A stretch of DNA of 64,000 bases from Paracoccus endophyticus (GTDB lineage Bacteria; Pseudomonadota; Alphaproteobacteria; Rhodobacterales; Rhodobacteraceae). Position 1 is the stretch's first letter. Each line of letters opens with the position of its first letter. The position numbers and the translations under genes are program-made. The notes under the pieces were generated by a model, which was not told the DNA's origin, did not search any database, and saw only the letters and a list, made by a program, of their open reading frames with translations. The DNA lies in assembly GCF_003286075.1 (NCBI RefSeq), contig NZ_QLUV01000013.1, positions 1 through 64,000 on the forward strand, written 5' to 3'. Of the stretch, positions 52,339 to 59,244 are shown one piece after another.

Positions 52339-54579
52339 ATGACGCCCCGCCGCACCCGCCCGACGCTGCACACGCGCCGCCTGCTGGCCACGGCCATTCC
52401 CGCGGCGCTGCTGGCCCTGGCGCCGATGAACGTGGCGCCCACCGCCGCCCTGGCCGAGCCGATGATCGGCACGATGATGAACCGCTATGGCCTGCCGGGC
52501 CTGATCGACACGCCCACCGCCGAGATGCTGCCGGACGCCACGCTGGCCGCGACCGTGTCGGTGTCGCAGTTGGACGAGCGGACCGGCCTTACCTTTCAGC
52601 TGATCCCGCGGATGAGCGTGGCGCTGCGCTATGGCAAGTTCGACAGCACCGAACAGCGCCGCGGCTATATCCGCGACCGCTCGTTCGACCTGCGCTTCCA
52701 GATCCTCGACGAGGCCGAGAACGGCTGGAGGCCGGCCATCGCCGTGGGCCTTCAGGATGCCGTGGGCACCGGGTTCTATTCGGCCGAATACCTGGTGGCG
52801 ACCAAGACACTGAACCCGCGGCTGCGCGTCACGGCGGGTCTGGGCTGGGGCCGCCTCGCCTCGTCCGGGGGGCTCGGCTCGATCATTGGCGACCGGCCCG
52901 GTCCCGACGAGGGCACCGGCGGGCAGCTGAACGCCAACCAGTGGTTCAAGGGCGAGGTCGCGCCCTTTGCCGGCGTGCAGTGGAAGGCGACCGACCGGCT
53001 GACGCTGGCGGCCGAATATTCCGGCGATGATTACGCCTGCGAGACCGGCGACGCCGACAACTGCGCGCGCCGTCCCTGGGTCAGCGACGACGATCCGCTG
53101 AAGAACAACATCAACCTGGGGTTCGCCTGGCAGGGCGGCCCGGCGTGGCAGGTCGGTGGCTATCTGCTGGGCGGCAAGCACGCGGGCATCCAGGTCTCGC
53201 TGGCGCTGAACCCCAAGCAGTCGCCCTATCCGTCCGGGCTGGAAAAGGCGCCCGCGCCGGTGCGCCCGCGCGCGGCGCCCGCCGCCGACCCCGAGGGGTG
53301 GTCGGGCGCCTGGTCGGCCGACCCGACCGCGCAGCCCGCCATCCAGCGGGCCCTGGCCGACGCCCTGGCGAAAGAAGGGCAGACGCTTGAATCCATGGTG
53401 CTGACGGCCGACCGGGCCGAGGTCCGCATCCGCAACAACCGCTATATGCAGCAGGCCCAGGCGGTCGGCCGGACGGCGCGGCTGATGACCCGCGCCCTGC
53501 CGCCGTCAGTGGACACGCTGGTCGTGACCTCGGTCGAGGACGGGATTCCCACCTCGTCGGTGGTCATGCGCCGCGCCGATGTCGAGCGGCTGGAGAACAC
53601 CGAGGCCGGCCAGATCGCCAACGCCGCCGTGCTGACCGACGCCGTTGCCCGTCCCGCGGGCCTGGTGGGGACCCCCGGGACCCTGCCCCGGTTCCAATGG
53701 TCGCTGCGCCCCTATTACAGCACCGGCCTGTTCGATCCCGACGAGCCGTTCCGCTACGAAGTGGGCGCGGCGCTGAGTTCCAGCTATGAGCTGCTGCCCG
53801 GCCTGCTGGTCAAGGGCACGCTGCGCCAGCGCCTGTTCGGCAACGCCGAGCAGGACGCGCCCGGCACGATGACGGTCGAAGAATACGAGGCGATGAGCGT
53901 CGAGGAGGTCACGGCCCAGAATGGAGGCGTCTATCGCGTCCGGTCCGACGGGAGGATGTACTCCGGCAACGACTCGCCGCAGGTGCCGGAGCTGACGCTG
54001 AACTGGTACGCCCGGCCCACGCCCACGACCTATACCCGCGTCACCGTCGGCCTGCTGGAGCGGATGTACGCCGGCGTCTCCGGCGAGGCGCTGTGGAAGC
54101 CGGTCAACTCGCCCCTGGGGCTTGGGGTCGAAATCAACCGCGTGCGCAAGCGCGACTTCCGCGACGCGTTCGAGTTCATCGACTATGAGGTCACGACCGG
54201 CCATGTCTCGGCCTATTACGAGTTCGGCAACGGCTTTGTCGGGCAGGTGGACGCCGGCCGCTATCTGGCGGGCGACAACGGCGCGACCCTGTCGCTGACG
54301 CGCGAATTCCCCAGCGGCTGGCAGGTCGGGGCCTTCGTCACCAAGACGAACCTCAGCGAGGAGGAGTTCGGCGAAGGCTCGTTCGACAAGGGCATCACGA
54401 TCCGCGCGCCGTTGGCGTGGGCCATCGGGACGCCCACCAAGCGCACGGTCGGCGGCACGCTGGGGTCGCTGAACCGCGATGGCGGCCAGCGGCTCAGGGT
54501 GGACGGACGGCTGTATGACACGGTCCGCGACAGCCACGGCACGCGGATGTATGACGGATGGGGGAAATTCTGGCGATGA
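52339..54579 (+). CDS. yjbH: YjbH-family outer-membrane polysaccharide protein
   Basis: A 746-residue exported protein: signal sequence to about residue 40 (AALAEP), then NRYGLPGLIDTPTAEMLPDATLA, the start signature of YjbH, and repeated amphipathic strand-rich sequence expected for an outer-membrane barrel (FSVSQ-like, LTFQLIPRMSVALRYGKFD, AEYSGDDY). The C-terminus ends in aromatic GKFWR. YjbH belongs to exopolysaccharide secretion operons (yjbEFGH) with GfcD-like function. AAAGGA precedes the ATG. Its stop overlaps yjbF (ATGA). yjbG is not seen. Confidence 0.85.
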   Translation: MTPRRTRPTLHTRRLLATAIPAALLALAPMNVAPTAALAEPMIGTMMNRYGLPGLIDTPTAEMLPDATLAATVSVSQLDERTGLTFQLIPRMSVALRYGKFDSTEQRRGYIRDRSFDLRFQILDEAENGWRPAIAVGLQDAVGTGFYSAEYLVATKTLNPRLRVTAGLGWGRLASSGGLGSIIGDRPGPDEGTGGQLNANQWFKGEVAPFAGVQWKATDRLTLAAEYSGDDYACETGDADNCARRPWVSDDDPLKNNINLGFAWQGGPAWQVGGYLLGGKHAGIQVSLALNPKQSPYPSGLEKAPAPVRPRAAPAADPEGWSGAWSADPTAQPAIQRALADALAKEGQTLESMVLTADRAEVRIRNNRYMQQAQAVGRTARLMTRALPPSVDTLVVTSVEDGIPTSSVVMRRADVERLENTEAGQIANAAVLTDAVARPAGLVGTPGTLPRFQWSLRPYYSTGLFDPDEPFRYEVGAALSSSYELLPGLLVKGTLRQRLFGNAEQDAPGTMTVEEYEAMSVEEVTAQNGGVYRVRSDGRMYSGNDSPQVPELTLNWYARPTPTTYTRVTVGLLERMYAGVSGEALWKPVNSPLGLGVEINRVRKRDFRDAFEFIDYEVTTGHVSAYYEFGNGFVGQVDAGRYLAGDNGATLSLTREFPSGWQVGAFVTKTNLSEEEFGEGSFDKGITIRAPLAWAIGTPTKRTVGGTLGSLNRDGGQRLRVDGRLYDTVRDSHGTRMYDGWGKFWR

Positions 54580-55220
54580 CCGTGACGTTCACCCGCGGCC
54601 TTGTTGCCGCGCTGGCGCTGGCCGCCCTGGCCGCCTGCGGCAACACCCGGTCGGACGGGCCGACGACGCTGGACATCGGGCGCCAGCTGGTGGGGCAGGT
54701 TCTGTCGGGCCGGCAGTCCGCCCCCGCGGCGCCCGCCCCGGACCCGCAGGCCATGGCGGCCGAGGCGCTTGCGGTCAACAAGGGCCCGCTGATCATGGTG
54801 GGGCTGGAAAGCCTGGGCACCACGCAGGTTCTGGCCCTGACCGGCGAGAACGGCGGCATGCGGACCTACATGACCGAGAGCGAGCAGGCGGTGATCCTGC
54901 GCGGGTTCATGCTGACGGGCACGCGGGGCCTGGGCAACGATCTGTCGGTGGCCGAGGCGTCGGGGACGGCGGCCCTGGTCGGCGCGGGCCGGTCGGGAAC
55001 GGCGCAGCGGACGATGCGCTATTTCTCTGCCGACGGGCTGGAACGGCCCTTGGTCTTCGACTGCCAGATCGGTCCCGGCCCCCGCCCGGGCGTCATGATC
55101 GAGGATTGCACCGGCCACGGGCTGAGCTTTCAGAACAGCTATCTGCCGGGCGCGGGCGTGTCGCGGCAGTGGATCGGCCCCGTGCTGGGCTATGCGACCG
55201 TGCAGACGCTGCGGCCCTGA
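54576..55220 (+). CDS. yjbF: YjbF/GfcB-family lipoprotein
   Basis: A 214-residue lipoprotein with leader ending LAALAAC (Cys at 21). The mature domain (about 75-205) has GLESLGTTQVLALTGENGGMRTYM, TESEQAVILRGFMLTGTRGLGNDL and a terminal YLPGAGVSRQWIGPVLGY, matching the YjbF/GfcB family of group 4 capsule/exopolysaccharide operons. The final W-x-G-P-x-x-G-Y pattern is characteristic. The start overlaps the yjbH stop, so the two proteins are cotranslated. A strong terminator follows. Confidence 0.85.
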   Translation: MTVTFTRGLVAALALAALAACGNTRSDGPTTLDIGRQLVGQVLSGRQSAPAAPAPDPQAMAAEALAVNKGPLIMVGLESLGTTQVLALTGENGGMRTYMTESEQAVILRGFMLTGTRGLGNDLSVAEASGTAALVGAGRSGTAQRTMRYFSADGLERPLVFDCQIGPGPRPGVMIEDCTGHGLSFQNSYLPGAGVSRQWIGPVLGYATVQTLRP

Positions 55221-55257
55221 TCGCCGCCGCCCCGAACGATGAAGGCCCGAACAATGA

Positions 55258-55284
55258 AACCCCGCCGGTCCGGCGGGGTTTTTT
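55258..55284 (+). terminator. Intrinsic terminator after yjbF
   Basis: AACCCCGCCG pairs with CGGCGGGGTT around a 3-base loop and is followed by a T-run (six T in total from 55279), 38 bases after the yjbF stop. Confidence 0.92.
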
Positions 55285-55351
55285 CGTGTTCGTCGAGGGC
55301 CCATCAAGGCCGGTAGGGCGGGAATTTGTGCGCTTGCGTGTCCGGAAAATG

Positions 55352-55378
55352 AAAAGGGCCAGTCCGAAAACTGGCCCC
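55352..55378 (-). terminator. Intrinsic terminator for the small Asp-tailed protein gene
   Basis: Read on the minus strand, GGGCCAGT / ACTGGCCC with a 6-base loop is followed by TTTTC, 27 bases after the stop of the gene at 55405. Confidence 0.85.
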
Positions 55379-55404
55379 AAATCAGTAATAATCCTTCAGG
55401 ATTA

Positions 55405-55641
55405 TCAGTTGGTGGTGTCATCACCATCCGTGTCGTCGTCATCATCGTCGTCGTCCGAGGCGACGGCCGCGATCACGCCCAGCAGCAGCAGGGCGGGAAC
55501 GACCAGACCGGCGTTCGAGGAAGCGGGCTGGGTGTCGACGACAACCGGCTCGACGTCGACGACGGGGGCGACATAGCCACCGGCCAGAGCGGTCGAAGCC
55601 GACAGGCCGAGGGCCAGAGCGAAGGTAGCAAATTTCATCAT
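55405..55641 (-). CDS. Small exported protein with hydrophobic segment and poly-Asp tail
   Basis: A 78-residue protein: signal peptide (MMKFATFALALGLSAS...ALAGG), a Val/Pro-rich stretch (APVVDVEPVVV), a hydrophobic segment (AGLVVPALLLLGVIAAVA) and a terminal run of eight Asp residues followed by TDGDDTTN. Three ATGs are possible; the one at 55641 has GGAG 7 bases upstream. Small proteins of this design recur in Rhodobacteraceae and are sometimes mislabelled. The design also resembles E. coli YjbE, which ends in a Gly/Asp/Thr tail, and the gene faces yjbH-yjbF. Dedicated terminator and good codon use support a real gene. Confidence 0.8.
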   Translation of the reverse strand: MMKFATFALALGLSASTALAGGYVAPVVDVEPVVVDTQPASSNAGLVVPALLLLGVIAAVASDDDDDDDDTDGDDTTN

Positions 55642-55841
55642 GATCATGCTCCGTACTTTTTTGAAGGCTGCCAGTCCGACAGCATCGAGGCGACAGTTGC
55701 ACAAACCCCCGATCTTGAAAAGCGCGTTTGCTCCTCGCCATCGGCCGGGTCGGGGCCACTGTTGCATATCGGCCAACAACTTGCAGGGGGGTCGGTTCCG
55801 TCCCCGCAAGCGTTCTGCGGGACTGTGGCCGTAATGAGACG

Positions 55842-56621
55842 CTAGCCCCGGACGGCCGCCACCGCGCCAAAGACGACCGCGGCGGCGACCACGATCGAGG
55901 GGCCCGCGGGCGTGTCCCAGCGCAGGCTGCCGGCCAGGCCCGCGATCACGGCGCCCGCCGCGATGGCGCTGGCGGTGACCGCCATGCGTTCGGGTGTGGC
56001 GCTGATCATCCGCGCGGCGGCCGCTGGCACGATCAGCATCGCCGACACCAGCAGCGCGCCCACGATCCGAAGCGCCACCGCGACGACAATGGCCAGGGCC
56101 ATCGCCAGGATCATCCGCTCGCGCGCGGGGTCGATGCCCGCGGCCATCGCAAGCTCCTCGTTCACCGTGGCGGTCACCAGCCGCTGCCAGCGCCAGACCA
56201 GCAGCGCCAACACCGCAAGCGAGCCCGCCCAGATCCAGGCCACGTCGGTCCGGGTGACCGACAGGATGTCCCCGAACAGGAACGCGTCCAGGTTCAGCCC
56301 GCCCCCCGGCGCCAGGCTGGCCGCCACCAGCCCCAGCGCCAGCGCCGAATGCGCCATCACCCCCAGCGTGGCGTCCGCGCCCTGACCGCGCCGCGCCAGC
56401 CGCGCCACCAGCGCGGCCATCGCCAGCGCCACGGCCAGCACGCCCAGGCCCACCGGCAGGTCCGCCGCCAGCGCCAGCGCCACCCCCAGGATCGCCGCGT
56501 GGGCGGTCGCGTCCCCGAAATAGGCCATGCGCCGCCAGACCACGAACGACCCCAGCGGCCCCGCCGCCACGGCCAGCCCCAGCCCCGCCAGCCCGGCGCG
56601 CAGCAGGAAATCCTCAATCAT
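55842..56621 (-). CDS. znuB: Zinc ABC transporter permease ZnuB
   Basis: A 259-residue ABC-3 family permease with eight hydrophobic segments. Signature parts are FVVWRRMAYFGDATAHAAILGVALAL near 26-51 and VGALLVSAMLIVPAAAARM near 190. With ZnuA and ZnuC it imports zinc across the inner membrane. The ATG at 56621 lies 8 bases inside the 3' end of znuC. Last gene of zur-znuC-znuB. Confidence 0.93.
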   Translation of the reverse strand: MIEDFLLRAGLAGLGLAVAAGPLGSFVVWRRMAYFGDATAHAAILGVALALAADLPVGLGVLAVALAMAALVARLARRGQGADATLGVMAHSALALGLVAASLAPGGGLNLDAFLFGDILSVTRTDVAWIWAGSLAVLALLVWRWQRLVTATVNEELAMAAGIDPARERMILAMALAIVVAVALRIVGALLVSAMLIVPAAAARMISATPERMAVTASAIAAGAVIAGLAGSLRWDTPAGPSIVVAAAVVFGAVAAVRG

Positions 56622-57417
56622 GGCGGCAGTCGGCTGCAGGCCGGGGGATGGCGGCGCCGGGCCCCTCGCCGTCGTGGCGGTGGTCGTGGTGATGGCGATA
56701 CAGCGCCAGCGTCCCCTGCCCGTCGCCGAACAGCGCGCGATAGGCAGGCGCGGCGCTGACGTCCTCGGGCGTGCCCTCGCAGCAGATATGGCCATTCAGG
56801 CACAGCACCCGGTCGGAGGCGCGCATCACCACCAGCAGGTCATGGCTGACCAGCAGGACGGCGGCGCCGGTCTCGGCCCGCAACGACTCGATCAGACGAT
56901 AAAAGGCGACGGTGCCGGGCTGGTCCAACCCCTGGGTCGGCTCGTCCAGCACCAGCAGCTGCGGCCGCGTCAGCAGCGCCCGCGCCAGCAGCACCCGCTG
57001 GAACTGCCCGCCCGACAGCGCCGCGATCTGCCGCCGTTCCAGCCCCGCGACGCCGGTGCGCGCGAGCGCGGCGGCCGCCCGGTCGTCGCCCACGCGCTGC
57101 GGCAGCGACAGAAAGCGCCGCACGGTCATCGGGATCGCGGCGTCCATCTGCACCCGCTGCGGCACATAGCCGATCCGCAGTCCCGGCGCCCGCGCCAGCC
57201 GCCCGCCGTCCAGCGGCAGGTGGCCCAGCAGGGCGCGAATCAGCGTGGACTTGCCCGACCCGTTCGGGCCGACGACGGTGACGATCTCGCCCGGCGCGAC
57301 GGTCAGCGACACGCCCCGCAGCACCGGGGTCTCCAGTCCGGCGCGGGTCACGGTCAGGTCGTGCGCGGCGATCAGCGGCGGTTGGACGCAGGCCGACGAC
57401 AGGGACGGCGCGCTCAT
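56614..57417 (-). CDS. znuC: Zinc ABC transporter ATP-binding protein ZnuC
   Basis: A 267-residue ATPase: Walker A GPNGSGKS near 50-57, LSGGQFQR near 135, Walker B LLVLDEPTQGLD near 155, and switch His in VSHDLLVVM. The typical ZnuC stretch GYVPQR is present, and the C-terminus is His-rich (LYRHHHDHRHD), a usual zinc-binding tail. The ATG at 57417 overlaps the zur stop. Confidence 0.94.
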   Translation of the reverse strand: MSAPSLSSACVQPPLIAAHDLTVTRAGLETPVLRGVSLTVAPGEIVTVVGPNGSGKSTLIRALLGHLPLDGGRLARAPGLRIGYVPQRVQMDAAIPMTVRRFLSLPQRVGDDRAAAALARTGVAGLERRQIAALSGGQFQRVLLARALLTRPQLLVLDEPTQGLDQPGTVAFYRLIESLRAETGAAVLLVSHDLLVVMRASDRVLCLNGHICCEGTPEDVSAAPAYRALFGDGQGTLALYRHHHDHRHDGEGPGAAIPRPAADCRHD

Positions 57418-57896
57418 GCAGGATCGACCGCGGCGCAGGCGGGGCACAGGCCCAGCGCCTCGATCGTCAGCCGCTCGACCCGGAACCCGCCCGCCGTTCG
57501 GCCAAGGGCTGCGCCCGCGGGGGCTGCGTCGGCTTCGGCCACGCGCTGGCAGGCGCGGCAGATCAGGAACGCCGGGGCATGGTCGCGGTCGGGATGGATG
57601 CAGGCGGCAAAGGCGTTCAGCCGCTGCACCCGGTGCGCCAACCCCTGTTCCACCAGGAAATCCAGCGCGCGATAGGCGACCGGCGGCTGGTGGCCGAAGC
57701 CGTCGGCGGCCAGCCGCTCCAGCACCTCATAGGCGCCCATCGCGCGGTGCGACTCGAGCAGGATCTCCAGCGTGCGCCGCCTGACCGGGGTCATGCGCGC
57801 GCCACGCTGCCGCACCCGGTCCAGCGCCGCCTGCAACGCCCCGCGCGCGCAGGCGGCATGGTCGTGGTCGTGAAAGGCCTCGGCGTCCGCGGGCAT
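57414..57896 (-). CDS. zur: Zinc uptake regulator Zur (Fur family)
   Basis: A 160-residue Fur-family repressor. The N-terminal winged helix contains MTPVRRRTLEILLESHRAMGAYEVLE and QPPVAYRALDFLVEQGLAHR; the dimerisation domain has the His/Cys zinc ligands in FAACIHPDRDH, LICRACQRV and a C-terminal LCPACAA. Sequence and position at the head of znuCB, divergent from znuA, identify Zur rather than Fur. With zinc bound it should repress both directions through the shared 75-base region. Confidence 0.92.
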   Translation of the reverse strand: MPADAEAFHDHDHAACARGALQAALDRVRQRGARMTPVRRRTLEILLESHRAMGAYEVLERLAADGFGHQPPVAYRALDFLVEQGLAHRVQRLNAFAACIHPDRDHAPAFLICRACQRVAEADAAPAGAALGRTAGGFRVERLTIEALGLCPACAAVDPA

Positions 57897-57922
57897 GTTA
57901 CATTGTATCTTTTCTTAGGCGT

Positions 57923-57940
57923 GTAATGCTATAACGTATC
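57923..57940. promoter_or_regulatory. Candidate Zur operator between zur and znuA
   Basis: The A/T-rich imperfect palindrome GTAATGCTATAACGTATC lies midway between the divergent zur and znuA starts in otherwise GC-rich DNA. It resembles the alphaproteobacterial Zur box with a TATAAC core; about 5 of 9 half-site positions are symmetric. It would control both transcription units. Confidence 0.6.
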
Positions 57941-57971
57941 GGCAATACCCCTGCCTGACAAGGACGTCGCG

Positions 57972-58910
57972 ATGATCCGCTCTGCCCCGATCCTGGCCAC
58001 CCTGGCCCTGCTGTTGCCCGCCGCCGCCTCGGCCGGGCCGTCAGTGGTGGCCGATACCCCGGTCACGGCCTCGCTGGTGGCGGCCGTGATGGGCGCGCAG
58101 GGACAGCCGCAGGTGCTGGCGGGTGCGGGACAGGACGCGCATGATCTGCAACTGCGCCCGTCCCAGGCCTCGGCGCTGCGGCGGGCCGACCTGCTGGTCT
58201 GGGTCGGCCCGCAGATGACCGGCTGGCTGGATCGCACCGCCGACGCGCTGGGGCCGGACCGTGTGCTGACCCTGCTGCAGGTTCCGGGAACCCGCCTGCG
58301 CGACAGGGCAGAGGGGGGCGAGCACGAGACCGGCGGCGACCAGGACGACCACGGCCACGGCCACGGCCACGGCCACGACCATGACCACGAGGGCATCGAC
58401 CCCCATGCGTGGCTTGACCCCGACAATGCCGCCCTGTGGCTGGACGCCATCGCCGAGGCGCTGGTCGCCCGAGACGCGCCGAATGCGGCCCGCTATCGCG
58501 CCAATGCGGCCGCGGCGCGCGCGGACCTGGCGGCGCTGGACGCCCGGTTGCAGGCGCAGCTTGCCCCCGTGCGGGGGCAGCGGTTCGTCGTCGCGCACGA
58601 CGCCTATGGCTATTTCACCGACCATTACGGCCTTGCGCCGGCCCTTGCCGTGGCCACCATCGGGGCGGCCGCGCCGGGGGCCGCGCGACTGACCGACCTG
58701 CGCCGCGAACTGGCACAGGCCGACGCCGCCTGCGCCTTTCCCGAGACGAACCACGACCCCGCCACCCTGGCGATGGTGGTCGAGGGCAGCGGCGTCGTCA
58801 TGGGCCCGCCCCTTGACCCCGAGGGCAGCGGGATCGCCCCGGGCCCCGGGCTTTACGGCGCTGTGCTGGCGGGACTGGCGGACGCGCTCGGCGCCTGCCT
58901 GCAACGATGA
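57972..58910 (+). CDS. znuA: Periplasmic zinc-binding protein ZnuA
   Basis: A 312-residue cluster A-I solute-binding protein. A signal peptide to about 21 (ASAGP) is followed by the zinc ligands: DAHDLQLRPSQ (His near 57), the His-rich loop DDHGHGHGHGHDHDHEG near 126-142, DPHAWLDPDN, VVAHDAYGYF and the C-terminal ETNHDPAT. Length and loop identify ZnuA rather than a manganese-binding homologue. The start follows AAGGACG. It is divergent from zur and presumably repressed with it. Confidence 0.93.
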   Translation: MIRSAPILATLALLLPAAASAGPSVVADTPVTASLVAAVMGAQGQPQVLAGAGQDAHDLQLRPSQASALRRADLLVWVGPQMTGWLDRTADALGPDRVLTLLQVPGTRLRDRAEGGEHETGGDQDDHGHGHGHGHDHDHEGIDPHAWLDPDNAALWLDAIAEALVARDAPNAARYRANAAAARADLAALDARLQAQLAPVRGQRFVVAHDAYGYFTDHYGLAPALAVATIGAAAPGAARLTDLRRELAQADAACAFPETNHDPATLAMVVEGSGVVMGPPLDPEGSGIAPGPGLYGAVLAGLADALGACLQR

Positions 58911-58987
58911 TGCTTATCTGACAATTTCACTTTGACATCGGAAAATGATTCAGTCAGGTTTTGGTCAGGACAAACCGGAGCCGTGCC

Positions 58988-59155
58988 ATGACCGCCCTGA
59001 ACCCGACCGACTTCGCCCGCAGCATTGCCCTGACCATGCCGCTGCATGACGCCAACGCCCTGACGGGCGGCGGCAACCAGGCCCTGATCGCCCTGGGGGA
59101 CCAGGTCTACAACCTGCGGATCACGCGCGCGGGAAAGCTGATCCTGACGAAATAA
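58988..59155 (+). CDS. hemP: Hemin uptake protein HemP
   Basis: The 55-residue product ends ALIALGDQVYNLRITRAGKLILTK, the conserved tail of HemP, preceded by HDANALTGGGNQ. HemP proteins are small DNA-interacting or regulatory factors for heme uptake and are iron-regulated in many proteobacteria. GGAG lies 8 bases before the ATG. The 77 bases upstream are A/T-rich with a TTGACA (58932) and a TGATTCAGTCA element, which suggests its own promoter and perhaps metal control rather than read-through from znuA. Confidence 0.88.
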   Translation: MTALNPTDFARSIALTMPLHDANALTGGGNQALIALGDQVYNLRITRAGKLILTK

Positions 59156-59190
59156 GGCCCCCCGGCCGCGCCTGTCGACGGGCACGACAA

Positions 59191-59216
59191 GGGCCGCCGG
59201 TGATCGCCGGCGGCCC
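59191..59216. terminator. Hairpin between convergent hemP and rluB
   Basis: A perfect 10-bp stem (GGGCCGCCGG / CCGGCGGCCC) with a 6-base loop lies between two convergent genes. Only short T content follows on the minus strand (TTGTC), so efficiency is uncertain, but position supports a shared terminator. Confidence 0.6.
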
Positions 59217-59244
59217 TGTCACTGTGCAGGATGCGGGCGGCGTG

